A stretch of DNA of 64,000 nucleotides from Candidatus Blastococcus massiliensis AP3 (GTDB taxonomy: Bacteria; Actinomycetota; Actinomycetes; Mycobacteriales; Geodermatophilaceae). Of this stretch, positions 8,252 through 17,823 are shown piece by piece. Within the stretch, counting starts at the first letter, position 1; each line of letters starts with the position of its first letter. The DNA lies in assembly GCF_000582785.1 (NCBI RefSeq), contig NZ_HG931174.1, positions 1,115,005 to 1,179,004 of the forward strand, written 5' to 3'. A program made the position numbers and the translations under genes. The notes under the pieces are model-generated. The model was given only the letters and a program-made list of their open reading frames with translations, did no database searches and was not told the origin of the DNA.

Positions 8252-8959
8252 GTGACCGGGCACAATGCCGACGTGGACGATCTCCTGCGCGACCTCAGCC
8301 GTGTCACCCTCGCCGACCGGGACATCACCGAGGTGCTCACCGAGATCACCACGATCGCCGCGCGGGCCATCCCCGGGGCCGAGTCGGTGTCGACGACGCT
8401 GCTGCGTGGTGAGAAGCCGTTCACCGCCGCCTACTCCAGCCAGATGGCGCTGGACGCCGACGAGCTGCAGTACGACGAGGGCTACGGGCCCTGCATGGAT
8501 GCCGGCCGTGGCGGTGTCGTGCTGCGCATCGACGACATGGCGACGGAGCAGCGCTGGCCCCGGTACGCCCCCCGCGCCCACGCGCGGGGCGTCCGGAGCT
8601 CGCTGTCGGTGCCGCTCCCGTACCAGGGCAACTCCATCGGCGCGCTGAACATCTACTCGGGACGGCCGAGCGCCTTCGACTCCGAGGAGTCGCTGAAGGC
8701 CGGCCGGGAGGTCGCCGAGGCGATCGCCGTGGCCATCGTCAACGCCGAGGCCCACGCGCGGCTGAGCGAGCAGGCGCAGAACCTGCAGCTGGCGATGGAC
8801 TCGCGGGCCGTCATCGAGCAGGCCAAGGGGGTGCTCATCGCCCAGCGGCGGGTGAGCGCCGACGAGGCGTTCGAGATCCTCCGCGACGCCTCGCAGCGCT
8901 ACAACCGCAAGCTGCGCGACATCGCCACCGGCATCGTCGAGGCCGCGCAGACCCGCTAG
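8252..8959 (+). CDS. GAF-ANTAR sensor/transcription antiterminator
   Basis: 235 residues from GTG 8252, chosen because AAGGGAGGTGG at 8231-8241 is a strong ribosome binding site for it; the ATG at 8213 has none. An N-terminal GAF domain (about residues 20-160, with GYGPCMDAGRGG and SLSVPL) is followed by an ANTAR domain (about 170-235, DSRAVIEQAKGVLIAQ). ANTAR domains bind paired RNA hairpins and prevent termination. The input ligand is unknown. Actinobacteria often carry many such stress-related proteins. Its stop codon overlaps that of the convergent nucleoside hydrolase in a shared CTAG. Confidence 0.9.
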   Translation: MTGHNADVDDLLRDLSRVTLADRDITEVLTEITTIAARAIPGAESVSTTLLRGEKPFTAAYSSQMALDADELQYDEGYGPCMDAGRGGVVLRIDDMATEQRWPRYAPRAHARGVRSSLSVPLPYQGNSIGALNIYSGRPSAFDSEESLKAGREVAEAIAVAIVNAEAHARLSEQAQNLQLAMDSRAVIEQAKGVLIAQRRVSADEAFEILRDASQRYNRKLRDIATGIVEAAQTR

Positions 8960-9915
8960 GCCGGGCGCGCCCCTCCGTCGAGGCGGGCCAGGCGCGAGAC
9001 GAGGAAGGCGACCGCCGCCTCGGCGTCGACCGCCTCGGCCACCTGCACCGCATGCGGCGTGGAGGAGACCGCCCGACGGTCGACCAGCGTCTGGCCCCGG
9101 CCGGCACCGAGGGTCGTGTCCACGACGACGTCGCGCGGCGTCACCGTGAGCGTGCCGGGCGCGACGACCTCGGTCAGTGCGAGCGCGTCGTGCACGACCA
9201 CGCCGGGGACGCCGTACGCCGTCCGTGCGTGGTCGACGTACTGCTGCACGATCGCCGCCGCCGTCGCGCCGATCGGGCCCGCGGCGGCCACGCGGGCGAT
9301 CCCCTCCTCGGTCAGCACCGTCGGCAGCGTGACGTCCAGCCCGACCATGACCGTGGGGATCGTCGACCCGAGAACGGCGGCCGCGGCCTCCGGGTCGGAC
9401 CAGACGTTGAACTCCGCGGCCGGGGTGATGTTGCCGCCGCGGGCCGCCGATCCGCCCATGACCACCAGCCGGCCGATGCGGGCGGCGGCCTCCGGGTACA
9501 CGGCCAGCAGCAGCGCGATGTTGGTGAGGGGTCCGATGGCGGCGACCGTCACGGGGGCGGGCGAGGTGGTCAGCAGCTCCGCCAGGGCGACGACGGCCGG
9601 CCGCCGGTCGACCCCGGCGGGGGAGGGCGGCAGCTGCACGCCACCGAGCCCGGCGTCGCCGTGCACGTGCCCGGCCCGCCGGGGCTGCGGGTGGACCAGC
9701 GCAGCCCGTGCGCCCGCGGCGACCGGCACGTCGGAGCGGCCGGCCAGGTGCAGCACGCGCCGGGCGTTCTCGGTCGTCTGCTCCAGGTCCACGTTGCCGT
9801 GCACGGTGGTGACCAGGCGCAGGTCGACCTCCGGGCTGGCCAGGGCGAGCAGGATCGCCAGCGCGTCGTCGATACCGGGGTCGGTGTCGATCACCAGGGG
9901 GACGGGGTCGGCCAC
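8956..9915 (-). CDS. Inosine/uridine-preferring nucleoside hydrolase
   Basis: 319 residues from GTG 9915, preceded by GGGAGGA. The calcium-binding active-site signature DTDPGIDDA is at residues 9-17. Further family blocks are VHGN, AIGPLTNIAL, VVMGGSAARGGN, EFNVWSDPEAA and VHDALAL. These enzymes hydrolyse the N-glycosidic bond of ribonucleosides for base and ribose salvage. A uracil permease is elsewhere in the window at 53-54.6 kb. It starts 29 bp after the stop of the amino-acid permease on the same strand, so the two may share a transcript. Confidence 0.93.
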   Translation of the reverse strand: MADPVPLVIDTDPGIDDALAILLALASPEVDLRLVTTVHGNVDLEQTTENARRVLHLAGRSDVPVAAGARAALVHPQPRRAGHVHGDAGLGGVQLPPSPAGVDRRPAVVALAELLTTSPAPVTVAAIGPLTNIALLLAVYPEAAARIGRLVVMGGSAARGGNITPAAEFNVWSDPEAAAAVLGSTIPTVMVGLDVTLPTVLTEEGIARVAAAGPIGATAAAIVQQYVDHARTAYGVPGVVVHDALALTEVVAPGTLTVTPRDVVVDTTLGAGRGQTLVDRRAVSSTPHAVQVAEAVDAEAAVAFLVSRLARLDGGARPA

Positions 9916-9944
9916 CGGCGCATCCTCCCAGTCGCCGCCGTGCC

Positions 9945-11339
9945 TCAGGAACCGGTCGACGTCGTCTCCTCCGCGAGGGGTTCGGGCGTGGCCCGCCACC
10001 ACGGCGCCCGGGCCAGCAGGTACAGGACCACACCGACGGCGAGGAGGATGCCGGCCCGCCCCCAGATGGCGGCTTCCTGCTGGAAGAGCAGCAGCACGCA
10101 CGACGCCACGGCGAGCACCGGGATCACGGCCGGCACGCGGAAGTGGTCGGCGTCCACCCGGTCGGACCGCAGCACCAGGACGGCGATGTTGGTGCTCAGG
10201 AAGACGAACAGCAGGAGGAGGACGACGGTGTTCGCCAGATCGCCCACGCCGCCGGTGAGCGTGAGCGCGATCGCCACGAGGGTCGTGACGACGATCGCGA
10301 CCCACGGCGTGCGGCGCTGCGGCAGGACCCGGGCCAGCGGGCGGGGGAGCAGTCCCTGCTCGGCCATGCCGAAGACCAGCCGGCTGGCCATGATCATGGT
10401 CAGCAGTGCGCCGTTGGCGACGGCGATCAGTGCGACGGCGCTGAACAGCCGGTCGGGGACGCCGACGTCGGCGGCCCGGACGACCTCCAGCAGCGGCCCG
10501 GAGGACCCGGCCAGGTCGTCCGGCGCCAGGACGATGGAGGCCGCCAGCCCGACGAGCACGTACACCACGCCGGCGACCAGCAGCGCACCGAACAGCGCGC
10601 GGGGGTAGACCCGACGGACGTCGCGCACCTCCTCGGCGACGTTGGCGGAGACCTCGAAGCCGACGAACGAGTAATAGGCGAGCAGCGCCGCGGCCAGGAC
10701 GCCGGAGGTCACCGAGACACCCTCGGGGAACTCGGTGACCCGGCCGACGTCGCCGTCCCCGCGGCCGAGCACCAGCGCGCCCAGGATGACGACGAGCACC
10801 AGACCGGAGACCTCGACGACGGTCATGACCACGTTCGCCCGCACCGATTCCTTGATGCCCCGGGCGTTCAGCAGGCCCACGAGCACGAGGAAGACGATCG
10901 CCGCGGGCACCGCCGGCACGTCGAGGAAGGCGTCGAGGTACTCGCCGCCGAACGCGAGTGACAGCGCGGCGGCGCTCGTCACGCCGGCGGCGAGCATGCA
11001 GTAGCCGACCAGGAACGAGACCAGGGGGCTGCGGTAGGCGCGCTGGGCGAAGACCGCCGAGCCGCCGGCCCGGGGGTACTTGGTCACCAGTTCGGCGAAG
11101 GACGCCGCCGTGAGCATCGCGAGGACGAGGGCGACCAGCATCGGTACCCACACCGCGCCGCCGACCTCGCCGGCGATCTCCCCGACCAGTGCGTAGACGC
11201 CGGCGCCGAGCACGTCGCCGAGGATGAACAGGAACAGCAGGCGGCCGGTGACCGCCCTGCGCAACCGGGTGTCCTCACCTCCGCCGTCCTGCGGGGGAGC
11301 GGACGGGGCTCGGTCACCGACTCGGTCGTGATCACGCAC
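9945..11339 (-). CDS. APC-superfamily amino-acid permease
   Basis: 464 residues from GTG 11339; longer in-frame starts add a low-complexity Arg-rich stretch. Twelve or so hydrophobic segments are seen. The first (LLFLFILGDVLGAGVYALVG) contains the G-A-G helix break typical of substrate binding in the amino acid-polyamine-organocation fold. The fragment GFEVSANVAEEVRD matches the conserved F-E-x-x-AN-x-AEE block of this family. Substrate cannot be read. The nucleoside hydrolase follows 29 bp downstream. About 330 bp separate it from the divergent repeat protein. Confidence 0.9.
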   Translation of the reverse strand: MRDHDRVGDRAPSAPPQDGGGEDTRLRRAVTGRLLFLFILGDVLGAGVYALVGEIAGEVGGAVWVPMLVALVLAMLTAASFAELVTKYPRAGGSAVFAQRAYRSPLVSFLVGYCMLAAGVTSAAALSLAFGGEYLDAFLDVPAVPAAIVFLVLVGLLNARGIKESVRANVVMTVVEVSGLVLVVILGALVLGRGDGDVGRVTEFPEGVSVTSGVLAAALLAYYSFVGFEVSANVAEEVRDVRRVYPRALFGALLVAGVVYVLVGLAASIVLAPDDLAGSSGPLLEVVRAADVGVPDRLFSAVALIAVANGALLTMIMASRLVFGMAEQGLLPRPLARVLPQRRTPWVAIVVTTLVAIALTLTGGVGDLANTVVLLLLFVFLSTNIAVLVLRSDRVDADHFRVPAVIPVLAVASCVLLLFQQEAAIWGRAGILLAVGVVLYLLARAPWWRATPEPLAEETTSTGS

Positions 11340-11666
11340 GCGCCGAGTGTGGGAGCGCCCGGGGGGCTCAGCAATTCGGCCCCGACCCGATCGGCGTACC
11401 CCGGCCGCCGACACGCGGGCGCGCCGCCGGCAGGACCACGTCACCGACCCGGGGCCGAGCCGTTTCCACGCTCGGGAGTCGTCTTTTGTCGACAAGTGAC
11501 CGCGCTGGGGAATGGGTCACCGGCCGCTTCGGAATGGCTGCGCAACGGTTCGGTCACGCGCATTCCAGGAGGTGTCCGGAATGGCGGACGCAGCCGTCCC
11601 GATTGCCTAGTTTTCTCCTTGTCCGCGACACCTTCCCCGGTCGCGGACATGACTTCAGGAGGCGAC
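11340..11666. other. Divergent intergenic region with palindrome and leader hairpin
   Basis: No gene is visible in these 327 bp. A perfect 10-bp palindrome TTGTCGACAA lies at 11486-11495. A 9-bp stem-loop (GTCCGCGAC 11621-11629 with GTCGCGGAC 11640-11648) sits just ahead of the TCAGGAGG ribosome binding site of the next gene, where it could affect translation. Promoters for both flanking genes must lie here; none is clear enough to call. Confidence 0.4.
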
Positions 11667-12470
11667 ATGAGCAGCAGCGGAGCGATCCTCGCGGTCGACG
11701 TCGCCGCCGGTGGGACCTCCGCCGAGAGCGCCTCCTCGCTGGCCGGCCTGATCGACGTGCTGGACCGGGCGGACGGACCGCAGTCCCGGCTGCGCTCGCG
11801 CCCGGTGCACACCGGCGCGTTCCGCGCGAGCGGGCGGCAGACCCCGCTGCGCTCCGTGCAGCCCGCGCCGTCGGCGCGGGCGGAGCGGCTGCCCGCCGCC
11901 CCCGCGATGCGGACCCCGCGCGTCACGGTCGTGCCGGAGCCCGAGCGCCGGCCGATCACCGGACTGCGCGACCTCACGCGGCGGATCGCCCTCTGGGGCG
12001 GCGGAACCGACGGCGAGTACCTGGCCTGGCGGACGCCGGCTCCCGCGCCCCGTCCCTCGCGGCGGGCGGCGCTGCGCGCGCTCACCCGCCGGATCGCCCG
12101 CTGGGGCGCCGGTCCGAACGGCGAGTACCTCGCCTGGGGCGCTCCCGTCCCGGTGCCGGCTCCGCGGCCGGTGGACCCGCCTGTGGTCCTCCGCGAGCTG
12201 CCCAGCACCCCCACGATCAGGCCCGCGGCGCCTTCCCCCGCTGCGGCTCTCCTTCCCCCGCCGCCGGCGCCGTCTCCCGGTACGAGGCCGCCCGGTCTGC
12301 GGTGGGCCCCGCCGCCTCCCGGATGGCCGCAGCCGCCGGCGTGGGCGGTTCCGCCGCAGGCGCGGACCACGCGGACCCAACCGCTCTCGCTGGTCCGGTC
12401 CGCCCCTGTCCGTCCCGTCGGGACGGCGAGGTCGCCGTCGGCGGACACCCGCGCCGGCCCGGCCCCCTGA
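11667..12470 (+). CDS. Unknown Pro-rich protein with two LTRRIAxWG-GEYLAW repeats
   Basis: 267 residues. The ATG at 11667 follows a strong TCAGGAGG, which supports a real gene. Residues 103-121 and 139-157 carry the same motif LTRRIAxWGxGxxGEYLAW with a 36-residue period, joined by Pro/Ala/Arg linkers; the last 100 residues are mostly Pro, Ala and Arg. No signal peptide, membrane segment or known catalytic motif is seen. I do not recognise the family. The short amphipathic repeats could be peptide-binding or nucleic-acid-binding modules in a disordered chain, which is speculation. Confidence 0.6.
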   Translation: MSSSGAILAVDVAAGGTSAESASSLAGLIDVLDRADGPQSRLRSRPVHTGAFRASGRQTPLRSVQPAPSARAERLPAAPAMRTPRVTVVPEPERRPITGLRDLTRRIALWGGGTDGEYLAWRTPAPAPRPSRRAALRALTRRIARWGAGPNGEYLAWGAPVPVPAPRPVDPPVVLRELPSTPTIRPAAPSPAAALLPPPPAPSPGTRPPGLRWAPPPPGWPQPPAWAVPPQARTTRTQPLSLVRSAPVRPVGTARSPSADTRAGPAP

Positions 12471-13147
12471 CCACCCCTGCGCGACCACGGCCGCCGGCCG
12501 CCGGACGCCGTCCTCCGCTCCGCCCCGAGCACGCCGGAACCGGGTCCCCGCCCCCACGGGGACCGCGACCGCAGCCTCGGTCTCCGAGCCCGTCCCCCTC
12601 CGGGGCCGATCTCGGCGAACCACCGGCCCACCTCCGACGGTGCCCCTCCGGGCGCCGGTAGACCTCTCCGCTCGACGAATCGCGCCTCGACCTCCCGCCG
12701 ACTGCATCAGGCAGCGCGCGGACCCTCCAGGGAGGCGCAGATCGTCGACGGGGCGTCCGACCGGCACCCGGATCCGTCGAGGCGAGACCAACAGGCCTGT
12801 CGGTGCCCGTGCGACACGAGAGCCCTCGTGCCCGCCCCGGGTCTCTGACCGACACCGCCTGGCCGGCTGGACGCCGAGGCTCGCGACGACCGGCGCGGTC
12901 CACCCGGACCGGCTGTGCCGAGACGCTGCCGATGCTGGACGACGCCCCCGGCCCCGCTGTGGGAGCGCCCGGACGAACTCCTCGTCCCCGCACGATCCAC
13001 CACAGGGCGCCTGTCCGGGACCTCTCCCGGGCGGGCGCCCTGTGCCGTTTCCCCCCGCCCGCCCCCGCGCCGTCGCCGTCGGGCAGGGAGGATGGTCCCC
13101 ACGCGCCGTGTGGCGCACCGGACTCCGGCTCCCAGGGGAGGCACGAC
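12471..13147. other. 677-bp gene-poor stretch
   Basis: Open frames cross this stretch on both strands, but their translations are Arg/Pro/Gly/Ser noise without family motifs, and none has a good ribosome binding site. It holds one strong 44-nt hairpin at 13001-13044 and the AGGGGAGG ribosome binding site of the next gene at its right end. It could carry a small RNA or a long leader; nothing else is seen. Confidence 0.5.
13001..13044. terminator. Two-tier hairpin in the gene-poor gap
   Basis: CACAGGGCGCC (13001-13011) pairs perfectly with GGCGCCCTGTG (13034-13044). A second stem CCGGGA/TCCCGG (13015-13020 with 13025-13030) with a CCTC loop lies inside, separated by a 3x3 internal loop. A CCGTTTCC stretch follows. 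It may end transcription from the repeat-protein gene, 530 bp upstream, or be part of the leader of the phosphatase gene. Confidence 0.45.
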
Positions 13148-15706
13148 GTGAGCGCGCTCGACCCGGCCGTCGGCGACCGCACGGCGGCCGTCCACCGGCT
13201 GGAGGCGACCGCCGTCGGCTCGCGGGCGCTCCAGCGGCTCACCGCCCTGGCCGTCCAGCTGCTCGGCGCCGACGCCGTCCAGGTCTCCCTGTTCAGCGAC
13301 GTCGAGGTGGTGCTCGTGGGCACCGGCCTGCCGCCGGGCACGGTGGGCATCCAGGTGCCGCTGGCGGAGTCGCTGTGCGCGGTGACCGGCGGCGCCTTCC
13401 CGGATCCCGTCGTTGCGCCGGACGCCCGGAGCGATCCGCGGCTGGCCCCCCTGCCGCCGGTCGTCGCCGGTGACGTCGGCAGCTACCTGGGCATCCCGCT
13501 GACCGTTTTCGAAGGCCAGGTGGTCGGCGCGCTCTCGGCGTTCGGTCGCGACCCCCGTGCCTGGTCCGACGCGGACATCGCCCTGCTCCGCCAGCTCGGC
13601 GACTCCGTCGCGACCGAACTGCAGCTCGCCGCCCAGGTCCGGGAGCTCGAGTCCAGCCGGCTGGCGTTCGAACTGGCCATCGACGCCGCCGGCATCGGCA
13701 GCTTCGACTGGAACCTGGTCACCGGCCGGCTCGTCTGGGACAGCCGGCTCCAGGAGCTGTTCGGGTTCGGCCCCGGAGACTTCGGCGAGACGATCGACGC
13801 CTTCTCCGCCCGCTGCCACCCGGACGACGTGGGCCGGGTCATGGACGCGCTGCAGAGCGCCATCGACACCGTGGGCGACTACGAGGCCGAGTTCCGCGTG
13901 GTGCTCCCCTCGGGCGAGACCCGGTGGATCGCCGCCCGCGGGCGGGCCGTCGCCGACGACGGCGGCGTCGCGGTCCGGCTGCTGGGCGCGGGGTACGACA
14001 CGACCGACCAGCGGCACGCCGACGCCCGCGTCGCCCGGGTCATGGAGTCGGTGAAGTCGGCCTTCTTCTCCCTGAGCAGGGACTGGCGGTTCACCTACCT
14101 CAATGCCGAGGCCGAACGGGTGCTGAGCGCCTCCCGCGAGGACCTCATCGGTCAGGTCGTCTGGGACGCCTTCCCCGATGCCGTCGACTCGGAGTTCGGC
14201 GTCCGCTACCGCGCCGCCGTGTCCAGCGGCCGCGAGCAGCTGTTCGAGGCCTACTACCCCGCGCCGCTGGACGCCTGGTACGAGGTGCGGGCCTGGCCGG
14301 GGCCGGAGGGCCTGTCGGTCTCCTTCCTCGACGTGACCGAGCGCCGCCGGGCGGAGCGGCAGGCGCGCCGGAGCACCGCCCGGCTGCGACTGGTCGCGGA
14401 GAGCACCGCGGCCCTGTCGGAGCGCCTGGCCGGTGGCGCGGGCGAGGAGGCCGCGCTGCAGAAGGTCGCCGAGACGCTGGTCCCGGTGCTCGGCGACTGG
14501 GTGATCGCCAGCCTGGTCGACGAGGACGGCCGGTTGAGCGACGTCGTGTCGTGGCACCGCGACCCGGCCATGCGGCCGGTCGTGGCCCGGTACTCGGCGC
14601 TGCGGCTGGCCTCGCTGCCACCGCACGCCCCCATCCTGCGGGCGCTCGCCTCCGGTCAGCCCCGGGAGGTCCCCGACCTCCCGGCGGCGATCGGCCGGAC
14701 GCTGCCGGACGGCGAGGTCAGCGACGTCTTCCGTCAGCTGTCCCCGCAGTCCGCGGTCGTCCTCCCGCTCGCCGCCCGGGGCCGCACGCTCGGAGCCCTG
14801 AGCGTCTACCGCCCCTCCGAGCGGCAGCGGGCCGACGCGGAGGACGTCGCCACCCTCCGCGACATCGCCGACCGCGTGGCGCTGGCCCTGGACAACTCGC
14901 GCCTGTACGAGCAGCAGCGGCGGCTGGCCGAGGGGCTGCAGCGCAGCATGCTCACCGACCCGCCCGAGCCCGACCACGCCGAGATCGTCGTCCGCTACCT
15001 GCCGGCCGTGCAGGTCGCCGAGGTGGGGGGCGACTGGTACGACGCGTTCCTGCAGCCGACCGGCGCGACCGTGCTGGTGATCGGCGACGTGGTCGGGCAC
15101 GACACCGCGGCCGCCGCGGCGATGGGGCAGCTGCGCGGGATGCTGCGCGGCATCGGGTATCGGGCGGGCATCGGGCCGGCCGGCATCCTCTCCGAACTCG
15201 ACGCCGCCATCGAGGGCCTGGGCATGGGCACGATGGCCACCGCCGCCATCGCGCGGGTGGAGCAGACGCCCGAGGACCGGGCGCGGGGGTTCACCCGGCT
15301 GCGCTGGTCCAACGCCGGGCATCCGCCGCCGTTGCTGCTGCACGCCGACGGCCGGATCGAAGAGCTCGCCACCGAGCGCGCGGAGCTCATGCTCGGCGTG
15401 GATCCCGCCGCGCGTCGCACCGAATCCCTGGTGACCGTGCGCCGCGGGGCCACGTTGCTCCTGTACACCGACGGCCTCGTCGAGGGCCGGGACCTGCCGC
15501 TGGACGAGGGCATCGCCCGGTTGCGCGAGGTGTTCGCGGAACTGGCGCACCGGCCGCTGGGCGAGCTGTGCGACGAGGTCATCGCGCGGCTCCGTCCGGA
15601 GGGACTGCAGGACGACGTGGCGCTGGTCGCCATCCGGCTGCACCCCGAGGACGAGCCGCGGCCGCGCGAGGCCGGCCCGGAGGAGCTGCCGCCGGCGGCG
15701 AGCTGA
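13148..15706 (+). CDS. GAF-PAS-PAS-GAF-PP2C (SpoIIE/RsbU-type) phosphatase
   Basis: 852 residues from GTG 13148, seven bases after AGGGGAGG. An N-terminal GAF domain (about residues 25-165, with AESLCAVTGG and LGIPL) is followed by two PAS domains (about 180-300, with SFDWNLVTGRLVWD, and 305-415), a second GAF domain (430-590) and a C-terminal PP2C phosphatase (600-835). The phosphatase has EVGGDWYDAF, VIGDVVGHD, SNAGHPPPLLL and LYTDGLVEGR, which supply the metal-binding Asp residues. Such proteins dephosphorylate anti-sigma antagonists in partner-switching stress pathways. An RsbW-like kinase converges on it with 4 bp between stop codons. A cytosolic multi-input sensor is inferred. Confidence 0.92.
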   Translation: MSALDPAVGDRTAAVHRLEATAVGSRALQRLTALAVQLLGADAVQVSLFSDVEVVLVGTGLPPGTVGIQVPLAESLCAVTGGAFPDPVVAPDARSDPRLAPLPPVVAGDVGSYLGIPLTVFEGQVVGALSAFGRDPRAWSDADIALLRQLGDSVATELQLAAQVRELESSRLAFELAIDAAGIGSFDWNLVTGRLVWDSRLQELFGFGPGDFGETIDAFSARCHPDDVGRVMDALQSAIDTVGDYEAEFRVVLPSGETRWIAARGRAVADDGGVAVRLLGAGYDTTDQRHADARVARVMESVKSAFFSLSRDWRFTYLNAEAERVLSASREDLIGQVVWDAFPDAVDSEFGVRYRAAVSSGREQLFEAYYPAPLDAWYEVRAWPGPEGLSVSFLDVTERRRAERQARRSTARLRLVAESTAALSERLAGGAGEEAALQKVAETLVPVLGDWVIASLVDEDGRLSDVVSWHRDPAMRPVVARYSALRLASLPPHAPILRALASGQPREVPDLPAAIGRTLPDGEVSDVFRQLSPQSAVVLPLAARGRTLGALSVYRPSERQRADAEDVATLRDIADRVALALDNSRLYEQQRRLAEGLQRSMLTDPPEPDHAEIVVRYLPAVQVAEVGGDWYDAFLQPTGATVLVIGDVVGHDTAAAAAMGQLRGMLRGIGYRAGIGPAGILSELDAAIEGLGMGTMATAAIARVEQTPEDRARGFTRLRWSNAGHPPPLLLHADGRIEELATERAELMLGVDPAARRTESLVTVRRGATLLLYTDGLVEGRDLPLDEGIARLREVFAELAHRPLGELCDEVIARLRPEGLQDDVALVAIRLHPEDEPRPREAGPEELPPAAS

Positions 15707-15710
15707 CCGG

Positions 15711-16148
15711 TCAGGAGCGGGGGAGCAGCGCCCAGACGTGCTTGGCGCCGCCGCTGGCGTACCAGCCGTGCAGCCGGGCCATCCGGGCGATGAGGTAGAG
15801 GCCCAGGCCGCCCTCGCTGGGATCGCGGCCGATCGCCGGGGTGGGGGGCTGCGACGCGGCGGAGTCCGAGACCTCGATGAGGTAGGAGTCGGACGTCAGG
15901 CGCAGGGCGGCCTCCACCCGGCCGCCACCGTGCCGCAGGGCGTTCGAGGCCATCTCGTCGAGGGCGAGGATGAGCTGGTCGAGCACGTCGGCGTCGATGC
16001 CGGCCGCCTCGATGGACCGGCGGACCTCGGCCCGCATGGCCGGGAGCTGGGCGACGTCGTGCAGCTGCCAGTGCAGGACCGGTGTGGCGTGGGGTGCGGG
16101 CGCGGACGGCCAGGCGTGACCCTGATCCGGCCCGTTCACGCGCTGCAT
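15711..16148 (-). CDS. RsbW-like HATPase_c kinase / anti-sigma regulatory protein
   Basis: 145 residues from ATG 16148. The ATPase N box is LDEMASNALRHGGG and the G box is GGLGLYLI; the protein ends KHVWALLPRS. It is a close paralogue of the gene at 7630-8145, sharing a WQL-containing N-terminal helix and the same C-terminus. The class phosphorylates STAS antagonists or binds sigma factors. It lies tail to tail with the PP2C phosphatase, so both arms of a phospho-switch may sit here, but no antagonist or sigma gene is adjacent. The 88-bp upstream gap contains a relatively AT-rich piece around 16188-16200 and a GGCTC/GAGCC mini-hairpin. Confidence 0.85.
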   Translation of the reverse strand: MQRVNGPDQGHAWPSAPAPHATPVLHWQLHDVAQLPAMRAEVRRSIEAAGIDADVLDQLILALDEMASNALRHGGGRVEAALRLTSDSYLIEVSDSAASQPPTPAIGRDPSEGGLGLYLIARMARLHGWYASGGAKHVWALLPRS

Positions 16149-16236
16149 CCTCGCAATCCCTGGCCTCCGGAGATGGCAGGCCAAACAACTACGTATGGGC
16201 TCGGCAGAGCCTGGCCAAACCTGGATGCGACGTACA

Positions 16237-17621
<1,385 letters not shown>

Positions 17622-17822
17622 TCAGCCTCCTGCGGTCGCGGCGAGCACCTCGACGGCGTCGCCGGATGTCAGCGGGGTCTGTGCCCACGAGCTGCGTGGG
17701 ACGACGTCGCCGTTGCGGGCCACCGCGACGCGGTCGTGCCCGCCGGCGCGGGCGGCCACGAGGTCGGCCACCGTGGCGCCGTCGTCCAGCTCCACCCGGT
17801 CGCCGTTGACGGTCACGTGCAT
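17622..17822 (-). CDS. thiS: Sulfur carrier protein ThiS
   Basis: 66 residues, normal for ThiS. It ends in the required Gly-Gly (ATAGG), which is adenylated and turned into a thiocarboxylate to donate sulfur to ThiG. It has the ubiquitin-like pattern: MHVTVNG start, DGATVADLV helix, RVAVARNGDVVPR strand and DAVEVLAATAGG end. It lies between thiO (1 bp away) and thiG (adjacent). Confidence 0.96.
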   Translation of the reverse strand: MHVTVNGDRVELDDGATVADLVAARAGGHDRVAVARNGDVVPRSSWAQTPLTSGDAVEVLAATAGG

Positions 17823-17823
17823 C

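Noticed and set aside
12217..13350. Long open frames on both strands over the 12.5-13.1 kb gap
   Set aside because: Composition is Arg/Pro/Gly/Ser noise, no motifs, no ribosome binding sites, and they overlap the GAF-PP2C gene antisense.
16188..16200. Stress sigma-factor promoter before the second RsbW-like gene
   Set aside because: A GTTT-like box is visible on the minus strand but no GGGTA partner at the right spacing.
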